Of a stretch of 64,000 nt of DNA, positions 54,488 to 64,000 are shown one piece after another. The number at the start of each line of letters is the position of its first letter. Position 1 is the stretch's first letter. Origin of the DNA: Mesotaenium endlicherianum (taxonomy: Eukaryota; Streptophyta; Zygnematophyceae; Zygnematales; Mesotaeniaceae). The notes under the pieces were generated by a model. It saw only the letters and a program-made list of their open reading frames with translations. It had not been told where the DNA came from and did no database searches. The stretch covers positions 1-64,000 of the forward strand of contig WELA01008809.1 in assembly GCA_009602735.1 (NCBI GenBank), read 5' to 3'. The translations under genes were made by a program, and so were the position numbers.

Positions 54488-56179
54488 CTACCAGAATCGA
54501 ACATATAATGCCGACAGCAGCAGCAACGTAATCACGATCATTACAACGGTTGCCGGTTTTATCCGGAACATTCCTTTCTCGAACACAAAGGCTTTCGGGT
54601 TTACAGCAGGTCCGGCCAGGCTTACCAATACCATGGAAATTACAGTGAACAGGAAAGAGAGTCCCATACAAACGAGGAAAGGAATCTCATATCCACCTTT
54701 TCCGTTGGGGAAAGCTGTATAAAACCATGTTTCGGTGCCGAACATCGAAATGGCCATGTGGTTGTTGAAGAACACTGATGCCAAAAAACCTACCAGGATA
54801 CCAACGATGGCCGCAGCGCCGCTGGTTCTTTTCCAGAACATACCCAGGATAAACATGGCGAAGATACCCGGACTGATGAAGCCAGTATATTTCTGAATAA
54901 AAGTAAAGCCTCCTTCACCGCCAATCCCTAACAGATCGCTCCAGGTAAAGAGAATACCCACCACCATTGCGATGATGATGGTAGCCCGTCCTACCCATAC
55001 CAGTTTGGCTTCACCGGCTTCCTTGTTGAGGTATTTTTTATAAACGTCGAGCGTGAAAATGGTGGAAATGCTATTGGCTTTGCCCGCCAGCGATGCTACG
55101 ATGGCCGCAGTGAGTGCAGCGATCGAAAGTCCCTTCAATCCATTCGGCAGAAAACCCAGTACGGCTGAATAAGCGCCGTCTTTACTGCCGTTGGCCAATT
55201 GCGGAAGGTGTCCGTTCTTATACAGCACATACGCCGCGATACCGGGCAGCATCACGATCACAGGCATCATCAGTTTCAGTAACCCGGCAAACAGGATCCC
55301 GGTCCTGGCCGTCTGTAAATTCGCTCCCAGCGCCCTTTGGGTGATGTACTGGTTGCAACCCCAATAGTTCAGGTTAACGATCCATTGTCCGGCAAAATAC
55401 ATGGTAACACCCGGCAGTATGAGGTATTTGCTCACATCCAATTGCGGCGCACCGGGTGCAGGTTTTTTAAAGATCATGTGGAAATGATCCGGTGCATCTT
55501 TCATCAGCATCTTGAATCCGGCAAGGGCATCTTTGCCCAGTCCGAATTTCTCACTTACCAATGTCAGCGCCATATAGGTTGTTGCCAATCCTCCAATGAT
55601 CAAAACGGCTACCTGTATCACATCGGTATAACCGATCACTTTCATACCACCCAGTGTAATGATCACGGCAAACAAAGCCAGTGCAATCATCACCACGTGT
55701 AAATATTCTCCGCCTAGCAAACCGTTGATGGCCAAAGCGCCGAGGTAGAGTATGGAAGTGAGGTTTACGAACACATACAAAAAGAGCCAGAATACCGCCA
55801 TGATCAGCGCCACCGTTCCATTATAGCGGGTAGTAAGGAACTGGGGCATGGTGTATATTTTATTCTTGAGGTATATGGGCATGAACCATACGGCAATAAT
55901 GATCAGCGCCAGCGCGGCGATCCATTCGTAAGCCGCTACGGCGATGCCGGCAAAAAAACCATCGCCACTCATGCCAATGAACTGTTCGGCAGAAATATTG
56001 GAAGCGATGAGTGAAGCGCCAATAGCCCACCAGGTTAATGATCCTTCGGCCAGGAAGAAATCTTTGGTATCGGTAGTAGCTTTCTTTTTGCGGCGATACA
56101 CCCAATAGCCATAAGAGGCTACGACAATAAAATAGATCACGAAGATCAGTCCGTCTCTAAATTCCAGTTGATGATTCAT
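54488..56179 (-). CDS. Sodium:solute symporter, probable L-arabinose transporter
   Basis: 563 residues of the SSS/SGLT family with ~14 membrane helices and the sodium-site signature (ASLIASNISAEQFIGMSGDG near the N-terminus). WIVNLNYWGCNQYITQRALGA is the sugar-SSS motif. It should import L-arabinose with Na+. ATG 56179 (MNHQLEFRDGLIF) is chosen; the longer frame overlaps the araA end. Operon position between araA and araR supports the substrate. Confidence 0.92.
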   Translation of the reverse strand: MNHQLEFRDGLIFVIYFIVVASYGYWVYRRKKKATTDTKDFFLAEGSLTWWAIGASLIASNISAEQFIGMSGDGFFAGIAVAAYEWIAALALIIIAVWFMPIYLKNKIYTMPQFLTTRYNGTVALIMAVFWLFLYVFVNLTSILYLGALAINGLLGGEYLHVVMIALALFAVIITLGGMKVIGYTDVIQVAVLIIGGLATTYMALTLVSEKFGLGKDALAGFKMLMKDAPDHFHMIFKKPAPGAPQLDVSKYLILPGVTMYFAGQWIVNLNYWGCNQYITQRALGANLQTARTGILFAGLLKLMMPVIVMLPGIAAYVLYKNGHLPQLANGSKDGAYSAVLGFLPNGLKGLSIAALTAAIVASLAGKANSISTIFTLDVYKKYLNKEAGEAKLVWVGRATIIIAMVVGILFTWSDLLGIGGEGGFTFIQKYTGFISPGIFAMFILGMFWKRTSGAAAIVGILVGFLASVFFNNHMAISMFGTETWFYTAFPNGKGGYEIPFLVCMGLSFLFTVISMVLVSLAGPAVNPKAFVFEKGMFRIKPATVVMIVITLLLLSALYVRFW

Positions 56180-56201
56180 AAGGAGGCAATCGTTGGTGGT
56201 G

Positions 56202-57704
56202 TTATTGATGATTGAATTGATAATACAGGTCGTTCCATCGCAGTTCATTCTTGAACTGGTGCAATTGGGTGTGGTGGCCGATCAGCGAAAATTCAATGCC
56301 CGCCATGTCGGCAAAGTCTTCCAGGTGCTCTGCTGTGAGGTTCTGGCTATAGCAGGTATGGTGAGCGCCTCCCGCGAGTATCCAGGCGGCGCAACCGGTG
56401 TACATATCAGGATAAGGTTTCCACAACACCCTTGCTACAGGCAGTTTGGGAAGGGCATGTACCGGCGCTTGCGCTTCCACTTCATTCACCAGCAAGCGGA
56501 ACCGGTTACCCATATCAATGATCGATGCGTTGAGGGCATTGCCGCCTGCTACGTTGAACACAAGCCTTACCGGATCTGCTTTACCGCCAATGCCCAACGG
56601 ATGGATTTCACAGGAAGGTTTACCATGCGCAATAGAAGAACAGATCTCCAGCATATGCGACCCCAGCACCATGGGATTTTGTTTATCGAGATGATAAGTA
56701 TAATCTTCCATGAAAGAGTTACCACCAGGTAAGCCGGTTGCCATTACTTTCATGGCGCGTACCAATGCTGCCGTTTTCCAATCGCCTTCGCCACCAAAGC
56801 CATAGCCTGCGGCCATCATTCGCTGTGATGCAATGCCCGGCAATTGCACCATGCCGTGCAGGTCTTCAAAAGTATCTGTGAAGCCTTTATAGTTGCCTGC
56901 TGTTAAGAAACGACGCAGGCCCAGTTCAATTTTTGCTGCTTCACGGAGAGACGCGTATGCTGCCGCTCCTTTTTGCAAAGCAGGCGCCAGGGTATATGTA
57001 TCAGCATATTCTTCCAACAGCACATCAATCTCTTTTTCGCTTACTGCGTTGATAACGGCCACCAGGTCGCCGATCCCATGCGTGTTAACGGAATAGCCGA
57101 ATTTTAATTCCGCTTCTACCTTGTCTCCATCGGTAACAGCAACGAAACGCATATTGTCTCCAAAACGTACAAACCGTGCTCCCTGCCAATCGTGCCAGCC
57201 TGCTGCGGCCCTGGCCCATACGTTGATCCTTTCTATCACCTGTTCATCTTTCCAATGCCCTACCACTACTTTCCTGCGCAGCCGCATGCGGCTCATGATG
57301 AATCCGAATTCGCGGTCGCCATGTGCCGACTGGTTCAGGTTCATAAAATCCATATCGATCTCATTCCAGGGAATGTCTCTGTTGAATTGGGTATGCAGGT
57401 GCAGCACCGGCTTGCGCAATATCTTCAAGCCATTGATCCACATTTTGGCGGGTGAGAAAGTATGCATCCATGCAATGATGCCAATGCATTTTTCAGACTG
57501 ATTGGCTTCTGCGCAAAGCGCATAAATTTCTTCTGTTGTTTTTACCACAGGTTTGAAAACAACAGATACCGGTATGAATGCAGATGCATGTAATGATTGA
57601 GCAATCTCTTTTGAATGATCCGCTACTTGCTGCAAAGTAACTTCCCCATATAAATGTTGGCTTCCTGTTACAAACCAAACTTCCAGTCCTTTCAGATTTG
57701 TCAT
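56202..57704 (-). CDS. araA: L-arabinose isomerase
   Basis: 500 residues, the same length as the Escherichia enzyme. Mn-binding residues align without gaps: Glu306 (GGEGDWK), Glu333 (FMEDY), His350 (GSHM) and His449 (GGAHH). Converts L-arabinose to L-ribulose in the cytoplasm. Lies 22 nt after the GH127 gene. Confidence 0.97.
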   Translation of the reverse strand: MTNLKGLEVWFVTGSQHLYGEVTLQQVADHSKEIAQSLHASAFIPVSVVFKPVVKTTEEIYALCAEANQSEKCIGIIAWMHTFSPAKMWINGLKILRKPVLHLHTQFNRDIPWNEIDMDFMNLNQSAHGDREFGFIMSRMRLRRKVVVGHWKDEQVIERINVWARAAAGWHDWQGARFVRFGDNMRFVAVTDGDKVEAELKFGYSVNTHGIGDLVAVINAVSEKEIDVLLEEYADTYTLAPALQKGAAAYASLREAAKIELGLRRFLTAGNYKGFTDTFEDLHGMVQLPGIASQRMMAAGYGFGGEGDWKTAALVRAMKVMATGLPGGNSFMEDYTYHLDKQNPMVLGSHMLEICSSIAHGKPSCEIHPLGIGGKADPVRLVFNVAGGNALNASIIDMGNRFRLLVNEVEAQAPVHALPKLPVARVLWKPYPDMYTGCAAWILAGGAHHTCYSQNLTAEHLEDFADMAGIEFSLIGHHTQLHQFKNELRWNDLYYQFNHQ

Positions 57705-57726
57705 TGGTATTCTTTCTTTTGTTGAA

Positions 57727-59727
57727 TTAGTTGATCGTTAAATAGTTTAGTTTTTCAGGGAACCAGAGTGTCATCTCGCCTTTTCCTCTGTTGGCCCATG
57801 CATAATAAGGAATGGCTACAAATGGGTTACTTATTGTTGCGGCCTTTTGAGCATTTTCAATCACTACTTTGGATACGGTTCCTTTCAACACCATAACGCC
57901 GTTCAGCAAATCCGGCATAAAAACAGGCGAGAATGCAGTACCGGGTGCGAGCAGGATATTATCTGTTTTCCCGGCATTATCCGCCCATTCGGCGCAATAC
58001 ATCAGCGGGCCGCGTTGCAAAGCCACTTTGTCTATACCGTCTTTGATCCGCTGGTCTGCTGTTACCCTTCTTACTTCCATCGGGAGGTCTACCGTGATCA
58101 CATCTCCTTTCTTCCATTTTCGGTCGATGGAAGCATATCCATTTTCCAATGTGTAGGTAATGGGTATTCCATTTACTTTGATGGTAACCTGGTTAGTGTC
58201 GGCACTTTGGAAATGATACAATTCAGAAGGCATGGCCTGGTTCCTAGCCCATCCCGGTATGCGTATCAGGATATCGCCATCCACTGTTTTTTGTGGTTGT
58301 ATGGTGAATGATAACGCACCCTCCCAGGGATAATTATTTTGCTGTATGATTTGAACAGGTGTATGTCCGATGTTCACCCGGGCGGCGCCGCTGATGAACA
58401 GGTTGATGAATAATTTATTGTCTCGTTGCGCATAGATATAGCCGGGAATAGAGGGGATCAGTCTCGCCAGGTTGGTAGGACAACAAGAGCATTCAAACCA
58501 GCCGGATCGTTCTTCTTCAAGTCCCATGGGATTGTCATGCCCTTTTACCTGCATGGCATTGGTATAAAAGAAAGATTTTCCATCGAGACCAATGCCTGAT
58601 ATGAGTCCATTGTACAATGTCTTTTCAAGTATATCTATATACTTCGAATCGCCATGCAGCAGGAACATGCGCTGGTTCCAATATACATTGGCAATAGCGG
58701 CGCAGGTTTCATTGTATGCAGTGGCATTGGGCAGTTCATAATTATTGCCAAACCGTTCGCCATCGCCGCGCGCACCGATGCTTCCCTGCACATACATTTT
58801 TTTACTTACGGTATTCTCCCATATCCTGTCAATCGCATGCAATAAGGCAGTATCATTGGTGAGTGCGGCCACATCTGCCACTGCTGAATAAAGGTATCCT
58901 GCCCTCACAGCATGGCCTTCCGCTTCCTGCTGTTGCACAAGCGGCTTATCATCCTGCCAGTAAGCGCCGTTCTTCCAGGGGTCTGTGCTTTTGGTATCGT
59001 AGCCTGTATAATGGCCTCTTTCTTCTATGAAAAATTTGGCAGTATTCAAATAGGCCTGCTTGCCTGTGAGGCGGTATAATTTTACCAATCCCATTTCCAC
59101 GATTTCATGACCGGGTGCAACATGTTTTTTATCCGGACCGAAAACAGAACAAACCAGGTCGGCATTCTTCAAAGCGATGTCCAACAGGTTTCTTTTTTTA
59201 GTAGCCATATAATGCGCTGCTGCCGCTTCGTATAAATGGCCGGCATTGTACAATTCATGACTCAACTCTCTTTCTTTTTCCCACCGTTCCTTGCCGGCCC
59301 AACTGTGTGCTGCCGCCGGATTGATGGTGCGGGCTGTATACAAATACCCGTCGGGCTCCTGCGCGTCTTTGATGATGTGGATGAGCGAATCAACATAAGC
59401 ATCCAGCTTAGGATCAGGATGCACAGCCAGCGAAAACGAGGCGCCTTCTATCGTTTTATAAATATCCGTATCGTCGAACGGATAAGTCGTGCAGAATTTG
59501 CCATTTTTCTGTGCTGCCATCACAAAATTCTTCACACGCCCGGTGCTCTCACAACGCGCAAAAGAAGCCGGGATGGTAACTGTTCTGTTGGTTTCGATAC
59601 GGGGTAACCAAAACCTGTCGGTCAGTTTTACCTGTGTAAAATCAACCGCCTGGATGGGGTAATCTTTTTGCTGCGCCATAACGGCAACAGATGAAAGCAT
59701 GCAACATGATACAATGAACTGTTTCAT
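57727..59727 (-). CDS. GH127 beta-L-arabinofuranosidase, exported
   Basis: 666 residues with a signal peptide ([20 protein letters not shown]). The zinc-thiolate active site of GH127 is complete: Glu340 and Cys342 (YNETC), then Cys415-Cys416 (CSCCPTN), of which Cys415 corresponds to the nucleophile; Glu324 (GDGERFG) fits the acid/base position of HypBA1. The (alpha/alpha)6 barrel is followed by beta-sandwiches. It releases L-arabinose from beta-L-arabinofuranosides such as hydroxyproline-linked plant glycans. DUF1680 is the old name. Periplasmic. Confidence 0.94.
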   Translation of the reverse strand: MKQFIVSCCMLSSVAVMAQQKDYPIQAVDFTQVKLTDRFWLPRIETNRTVTIPASFARCESTGRVKNFVMAAQKNGKFCTTYPFDDTDIYKTIEGASFSLAVHPDPKLDAYVDSLIHIIKDAQEPDGYLYTARTINPAAAHSWAGKERWEKERELSHELYNAGHLYEAAAAHYMATKKRNLLDIALKNADLVCSVFGPDKKHVAPGHEIVEMGLVKLYRLTGKQAYLNTAKFFIEERGHYTGYDTKSTDPWKNGAYWQDDKPLVQQQEAEGHAVRAGYLYSAVADVAALTNDTALLHAIDRIWENTVSKKMYVQGSIGARGDGERFGNNYELPNATAYNETCAAIANVYWNQRMFLLHGDSKYIDILEKTLYNGLISGIGLDGKSFFYTNAMQVKGHDNPMGLEEERSGWFECSCCPTNLARLIPSIPGYIYAQRDNKLFINLFISGAARVNIGHTPVQIIQQNNYPWEGALSFTIQPQKTVDGDILIRIPGWARNQAMPSELYHFQSADTNQVTIKVNGIPITYTLENGYASIDRKWKKGDVITVDLPMEVRRVTADQRIKDGIDKVALQRGPLMYCAEWADNAGKTDNILLAPGTAFSPVFMPDLLNGVMVLKGTVSKVVIENAQKAATISNPFVAIPYYAWANRGKGEMTLWFPEKLNYLTIN

Positions 59728-59757
59728 AGTTGGTGTTTTTTATTTGAACAACCGGTT

Positions 59758-60453
59758 TTATTGTCCGTAATAACTATCCGGTCCGTGTTTCCGTTCAAAA
59801 TGTTTTTTGATCAATGCGTCTTTCAGCCTGGGTGCATCCTGCCTGATCTGTTCTGTCAGGTATGCCATTTGCGCAACGCTTTCCAGCACCGCACTATTAT
59901 AAACGGCTTTCTCTGCCGTCTTGCCCCAGGTAAAAGGTGCATGGTTGCCTACCAATATCATTTCCATTTCCTGGTAACTCAGTTTTTTTTTCCGCAGGCA
60001 ATCCATGATCTGGAAGCCGGTCTGGTATTCATAATCGCCCTTGATCATCTCATCGCTCATAGGCGGTGCGCAAGGAATATCTGCAACGTTGTGATCGGCG
60101 TGCGTGGTACCATAAATAGGTATATCGCGCAAGCTCTGTGCCCATGCAGTAGCATAAGTAGAATGCGTATGCACAATGCCGCCAATGGCATCCCAGTGTT
60201 TATAAAGCACCGCATGCGTTTTGGTATCTGATGAAGGCCTGAGTGTACCTGCCACTACATTTGCATCAAAGTCTACGATGACCATTTTTTCGGGCGACAA
60301 TTCTTCGTAGGGCACACCGCTTGGTTTGATGGCGAAAACACCCAGGTTCCTGTCTACAGCACTCACGTTGCCGAATGTAAACAGCACCAGTCCTAACTTA
60401 GGCAGTTGCATGTTAGCTTCACAGGCCGCTTGCTGTATGTATTCGTATTTCAT
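59758..60453 (-). CDS. araD: L-ribulose-5-phosphate 4-epimerase
   Basis: 231 residues, class II aldolase fold. Zinc and catalytic residues align exactly with the Escherichia enzyme numbering: Asp76, His95, His97, His171 and Tyr229. It turns L-ribulose-5-phosphate into D-xylulose-5-phosphate, which enters the pentose phosphate pathway. 11 nt after araB. Confidence 0.97.
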   Translation of the reverse strand: MKYEYIQQAACEANMQLPKLGLVLFTFGNVSAVDRNLGVFAIKPSGVPYEELSPEKMVIVDFDANVVAGTLRPSSDTKTHAVLYKHWDAIGGIVHTHSTYATAWAQSLRDIPIYGTTHADHNVADIPCAPPMSDEMIKGDYEYQTGFQIMDCLRKKKLSYQEMEMILVGNHAPFTWGKTAEKAVYNSAVLESVAQMAYLTEQIRQDAPRLKDALIKKHFERKHGPDSYYGQ

Positions 60454-60464
60454 GGTTGTATTAT

Positions 60465-62147
60465 TCAGTTATTGCGCGCTTCTAAAAAAGTACCCAATTG
60501 TTTGTATTGAAGATAGCGTTTGGCATATACACTGCTCCTCGATGGGTTGGGGTGATAGGTAGTATCAAATCCTTGCCCCATTGCATACATCGCTTCTTCT
60601 ACTGTTGGATACAATCCTGCCGCAGTAGCCGCAAACATCGCAGCGCCAATCGCACAGGTCTGTTCTGTTTTATGAATACGGATGGGCATGTTCATCACAT
60701 CCGCCATTACCTGCATAATATACGGCGATTTTTTAGCAACACCTCCCAGGCCAATCAGTCCTTTTACCGGGATACCTTCTTCCACAAACCGGTCAGTAAT
60801 GGCTTTGGCGCCGAAACAGGTTCCTTCTACCAGTGCTTTGAATAAGTGAGGCGCTCCTGTACCCAGGTTCATACCACTGACAGCCGCAGTCAACAGTTGG
60901 TTGGCATCAGGTGTTCTTCTTCCATTGAGCCAATCCACCGCCAGCTCATCCGATGCATCAAGCGGTAGCCTGGCGGCTTCGTTCGATAAATTGGTGATCA
61001 TCCGATCGCTTATCTCATTTCTCAAAGCTGCGGCCGTTGCCGCATCGATCAGTGAAGAAGTATGCAGTTGCTGCAATGGCCAGGAGAGTAATGTTTTGTA
61101 CCAGGCATAAGCATCACCGAATGCCGACTGGCCTGCTTCCATGCCCATCATACCCGGAATAATGGAACCAGGTACCTGGCCACAAATACCACGCACCAAT
61201 TTACCTTTCATTTCATCTACCGGCGCTACCAGCATATCGCAGGTGGAGGTTCCCATCACTTTGCTCAGGTAATAGGGTTCGATCTGTCCGCCTACTGCTC
61301 CCATGTGACAATCGAATGCACCGATGCCCACTACTACATCGCTAGAGAGGCCCCATTTTTCTGCCCAGCGCTTACCCAGGTAACCGGCCGGCTCCGCAGA
61401 AGTGTACGTACGATCGAACAAGCGGGCAGTAAATCCGTCGAGTCTTGTATCTAAAGAAGAAAAGAAATCATTGGGGGGCAGTCCGCCAAATTCAGTTGCC
61501 CATAAAGATTTATGTCCTGCTGCACACACACCACGTTTGAGTGCATGTACATCGTTGCCACCGGTCAATACAAAAGGTATCCAATCGCAATGCTCTACCC
61601 AGGAGTAACAAGCTTTCGCCACCGCTTCATCTGCACGCAATACATGCAGCAGTTTGGCCCAGAACCATTCGCTGCTGTAAATGCCGCCTACAAACTGTAA
61701 ATAGTTGGTAGCCTGTGTTGCCGCATGCGCATTGATCTGCGACGCTTCGAGTGTAGCGGTATGATCTTTCCACAACACAAACATGGCATTCGGGTTTTCT
61801 TCAAAGCCTGGCAAAAGCGCCAGGGGAACGCCCTGCCGGTCTACCGCTACGGGCGTAGATCCGGTAGTATCTACAGCAATGCCTTTAATGCCTTTTGCCA
61901 CGGCGGGTCCGGCCTGTTTCAGGCAGTCGCCGATGGTGTATTCCAATCCTTCCAAATAATCCAATGGATGCTGACGGAACCTGTTCTCTTCCGGGTTACA
62001 ATAAAGTCCGTCTTTCCAGCGCGGGTAATAAAACAAAGCAGCAGCCACTTCCCTTCCGTCTCCTGCATCGATGATCACGGAACGTACAGAGTCTGTTCCG
62101 AAATCAACGCCTATCACATACGATTGATCTGTTCTTTTCAATGTCAA
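60465..62147 (-). CDS. araB: Ribulokinase
   Basis: FGGY-family kinase, 560 residues, phosphorylates L-ribulose with ATP. N-terminal GVDFGTDSVRSVIID, central AVDTTGSTPVAVDRQG, and C-terminal GLGGVAKKSPYIMQVMADVMNMPI are typical AraB sequence. First gene of the operon. No in-frame ATG exists near the start; the best codon is TTG at 62147 (M-TLKRTDQSYVIG), with another TTG two codons later. A weak non-ATG start may limit its level. Confidence 0.95.
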   Translation of the reverse strand: MTLKRTDQSYVIGVDFGTDSVRSVIIDAGDGREVAAALFYYPRWKDGLYCNPEENRFRQHPLDYLEGLEYTIGDCLKQAGPAVAKGIKGIAVDTTGSTPVAVDRQGVPLALLPGFEENPNAMFVLWKDHTATLEASQINAHAATQATNYLQFVGGIYSSEWFWAKLLHVLRADEAVAKACYSWVEHCDWIPFVLTGGNDVHALKRGVCAAGHKSLWATEFGGLPPNDFFSSLDTRLDGFTARLFDRTYTSAEPAGYLGKRWAEKWGLSSDVVVGIGAFDCHMGAVGGQIEPYYLSKVMGTSTCDMLVAPVDEMKGKLVRGICGQVPGSIIPGMMGMEAGQSAFGDAYAWYKTLLSWPLQQLHTSSLIDAATAAALRNEISDRMITNLSNEAARLPLDASDELAVDWLNGRRTPDANQLLTAAVSGMNLGTGAPHLFKALVEGTCFGAKAITDRFVEEGIPVKGLIGLGGVAKKSPYIMQVMADVMNMPIRIHKTEQTCAIGAAMFAATAAGLYPTVEEAMYAMGQGFDTTYHPNPSRSSVYAKRYLQYKQLGTFLEARNN

Positions 62148-62163
62148 GCAATTAAATGAGCCA

Positions 62164-62192
62164 CAATGTACACTCTTTTTTAAATAAGTGTA
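62164..62192 (-). promoter_or_regulatory. Candidate AraR operator and promoter of the arabinose operon
   Basis: TACACT (62169-62174) and AGTGTA (62187-62192) form a perfect 6-bp inverted repeat with a partly symmetric 12-nt centre, 22 nt before araB. On the minus strand its distal half runs into TACATTG, a degenerate -7 box, so a bound regulator would block polymerase. It is the only such palindrome found in the operon. Confidence 0.5.
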
Positions 62193-62241
62193 TTTTATAC
62201 CTTTATTTATTTAACATTAAAAAAATGCATCAGCGATGCGC

Positions 62242-62901
62242 TCAATTCCGGTGCTGGAAAAGGCCTTCCAACTGCCCGTCGTTATAGTCCTGCACGAAAA
62301 ACAGTATCTCCGGCAGGTGACTGAAGGCCTCCGGTTCATGGAAGCTGGTGATCACCACCGATTGCATGCCGGCCCTTTCAGCGGCCTCCACACCTTTGGT
62401 AGCGTCTTCGAATACCAGGCAGTCGCCATGGGCCACCCCCAACTGATCGGCGCATTTGGTAAAAGTTTCCGGGTCGGGCTTGCTTATCTGCACATCATCG
62501 GCGCTCACGATGGCATCGAAATAATGACGGATGCCCAGTCCGTCGAGCACAAAATCAATATTGAAAGTAATCGCTGCAGAACCGATACCCATCTTGATCC
62601 CTTCCTGCTTCGCCTTTTCCATAAAGGCTGCCAGTCCGGGCAACAATTTCAAATGAGGCTTATATGCCTGCTGGTAAGCTATTTCTTTGTCGCGGCTCAT
62701 CTTTTGTTTTTCTTCATCGGAAAACCTCCCCGGAAATATCCTTTCGAGCAGTTCTTCATTCTTCCCATAACATTGCTCCTTTACTTCTTCCAGGCTCAGG
62801 TTGGCGCCCATTTCATTTACAATTTTATGCCAGGCGATCACGTGGTACTGCATATCGTCGACCATGGTCCCGTTCATATCAAACAAAAAAGCCTTTTTCA
62901 T
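62242..62901 (-). CDS. HAD hydrolase, beta-phosphoglucomutase-like
   Basis: 219 residues. HAD motif I DMNGTMVDD (Asp nucleophile and Asp+2 replaced: D-M-N, where many have DxD), motif II GSAA, motif III Lys in SKPDP, and motif IV FEDATKGVEAA. The helical cap (residues ~15-85) is of the beta-PGM/phosphatase type. The Asn at Asp+2 is unusual for phosphotransfer and may alter activity. It lies upstream of araB on the same strand but is separated by the candidate operator. Start ATG 62901 (MKKAFLFDMNG); ATG 62910 also possible. Confidence 0.85.
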   Translation of the reverse strand: MKKAFLFDMNGTMVDDMQYHVIAWHKIVNEMGANLSLEEVKEQCYGKNEELLERIFPGRFSDEEKQKMSRDKEIAYQQAYKPHLKLLPGLAAFMEKAKQEGIKMGIGSAAITFNIDFVLDGLGIRHYFDAIVSADDVQISKPDPETFTKCADQLGVAHGDCLVFEDATKGVEAAERAGMQSVVITSFHEPEAFSHLPEILFFVQDYNDGQLEGLFQHRN

Positions 62902-62982
62902 TAAATGCATATTATTTTACAAGTGATAAAATCAACAAAGGCGGGCAATCGGGTAGCAAAGGTACTATTACCGGGTAATTAA

Positions 62983-62990
62983 TATGTTTG
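62983..62990 (+). promoter_or_regulatory. TATGTTTG -7 box of trmD
   Basis: Exact TAnnTTTG ending 4 nt before the trmD ATG. Confidence 0.5.
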
Positions 62991-62994
62991 CAGT

Positions 62995-63672
62995 ATGAAA
63001 ATCGACGTCCTTACCGTTTTGCCCGAATTGCTGGAAAGTCCATTCGCCCACAGCATCATGAAGCGCGCGCAGGAAAAAGGCTTATTGGAAGTACAGGTTC
63101 ATCCGCTGCGCAAATGGGCGGTGAACAAATACGGTATGGTAGATGATTACCAGTATGGCGGCGGCGCGGGCATGGTAATGATGTGTGAGCCACTGGCCAA
63201 TGCCATCGATGAATTACAGTCAGCCCGCCCATACGACGAGATCATTTATATGACACCCGATGGCGAACGCTTCAACCAGAAAACAGCCAACCAGTTATCG
63301 CTGAAAGAAAACCTGCTCATCATCTGCGGTCATTACAAGGGCATCGATGAACGCATTCGCGAACATTATGTAACCAAAGAAATATCCATTGGCGATTATG
63401 TACTTAGCGGCGGCGAGCTGGCTGCTGCTGTAGTAGTGGACGCTGTAGGGCGTTTGTTGCCGGGGGTATTGAATGATGAGACTTCGGCGCTCACCGATTC
63501 CTTCCAGGACAACCTGCTGGCGCCACCCGTATATACCCGGCCCGCCGATTTCCGCGGATGGAAAGTGCCGGACATCCTGTTACAGGGCGATCCTAAGAAA
63601 GTGGAAGAATGGAGGTATGAACAATCACTGCAGCGCACAAAAGAAAAAAGACCCGACTTACTGAACGAATAA
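62995..63672 (+). CDS. trmD: tRNA (guanine-N1-)-methyltransferase
   Basis: 225 residues, SPOUT-fold enzyme that makes m1G37. Knot motifs are present: [52 protein letters not shown] and the C-terminal domain. In many bacteria trmD belongs with rpsP and rimM; here those genes are 20 kb away, so trmD stands alone with its own promoter box. Confidence 0.96.
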   Translation: MKIDVLTVLPELLESPFAHSIMKRAQEKGLLEVQVHPLRKWAVNKYGMVDDYQYGGGAGMVMMCEPLANAIDELQSARPYDEIIYMTPDGERFNQKTANQLSLKENLLIICGHYKGIDERIREHYVTKEISIGDYVLSGGELAAAVVVDAVGRLLPGVLNDETSALTDSFQDNLLAPPVYTRPADFRGWKVPDILLQGDPKKVEEWRYEQSLQRTKEKRPDLLNE

Positions 63673-63801
63673 TATCCTTCCAAATCATGTTGCTGCCGTT
63701 CATCACCGCTTAAGATCGATCAGATGGCTTTAGCAGCACTTATACAGATATTGTATTACCATTACGGCTAATTATTATCTAAATTCTGCATAATCGCTCG
63801 C

Positions 63802-64000
63802 ATGAGACTATCAACTGTCTGTTGGCTTTTGCCTATCCTGTTATCCCTGAACACATACGGACAACAAAGAGACGGCGAAACTTTTCAAAAAGAATACCAG
63901 GTGCATATTGCCCGCACGCAGGAACCCATTCAGATAGATGGAGAACTCAATGAACAGGTATGGGCCAATACCCAACCACTCAGCTCCTTCTGGAGAAAAT
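63802..64000 (+). CDS. N-terminal part of an exported DUF5916/CBM9-like protein (cut by window end)
   Basis: Open from ATG 63802 to the edge, 66 residues. Signal peptide MRLSTVCWLLPILLSLNTYG, then YQVHIARTQEPIQIDGELNE and QVWANTQPLSSFW, the start of the CBM9-like domain that opens DUF5916 outer-membrane proteins (ARTxxPIxIDGxLxExxW pattern). The rest, probably a beta-barrel, is outside the window. Confidence 0.7.
   Translation, partial: MRLSTVCWLLPILLSLNTYGQQRDGETFQKEYQVHIARTQEPIQIDGELNEQVWANTQPLSSFWRK

Noticed and set aside
56181-56186. AGGAGG as ribosome-binding site of the symporter gene
   Set aside because: It lies on the plus strand while the gene is on the minus strand.

Overview
The window looks like chromosomal DNA from a Bacteroidota bacterium, most likely Chitinophagaceae or a near relative. 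Signs: promoter boxes of the TAnnTTTG type before many genes; a 288-residue primary sigma factor that begins [15 protein letters not shown] and lacks region 1.1; a secreted S8 protease ending in a type IX secretion sorting domain; a short NuoG with no molybdopterin domain; and a Nudix-type AraR-like arabinose regulator. No rRNA, tRNA, CRISPR or prophage was seen. The only mobile-type gene is a small REP-associated transposase at the left edge.

Layout. 1-900: tandem palindromic (REP-like) repeats and their RAYT transposase. 900-8270: AraC regulator, gyrB, a 68-residue conserved-looking protein, mfd and a lipoprotein. 8370-14230: secreted subtilase with a small partner, and an ABC-type permease. 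14280-28055: the complete 14-gene complex I operon nuoA-N on the minus strand, with an exported NTF2-like gene wedged between nuoE and nuoF. 28150-31095: TPR protein, PstS-like lipoprotein and small membrane protein, a set resembling the TonB/ExbBD-linked clusters of the phylum. 31290-44715: housekeeping genes (phosphatase, hisS, thiolase, rlmN, two pseudouridine synthases, amidohydrolase, peroxiredoxin, dinB, rimM, rpsP, ffh, rpoD). 45031-51001: START-like protein, LptF/G permease, Tat-exported SOD, OsmC, CDF transporter, M20 peptidase, HslR. 51007-62147: an eight-gene minus-strand L-arabinose operon (araB, araD, GH127, araA, symporter, araR, GH51, mutarotase) preceded by a candidate operator. 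62242-64000: HAD phosphatase, trmD and the start of a DUF5916-like gene.

How it fits together. The arabinose operon is a complete scavenging route: two exported arabinofuranosidases and a lipoprotein mutarotase release and equilibrate L-arabinose, a sodium symporter imports it, and AraA/AraB/AraD convert it to xylulose-5-phosphate under a Nudix-fold repressor encoded in the operon. The nuo operon supplies complex I.

The least explained signal is not a gene. Degenerate arrays of short words (for example CAACTAAC, CAATTTGAC, AATCAGC) sit in operon spacers, and near-identical arrays also lie in frame inside hisS and an rsuA/rluB-type pseudouridine synthase gene. A second theme is TAnnTTTG boxes ending only 4-9 nt before the ATG of five genes, which suggests leaderless or nearly leaderless mRNAs.
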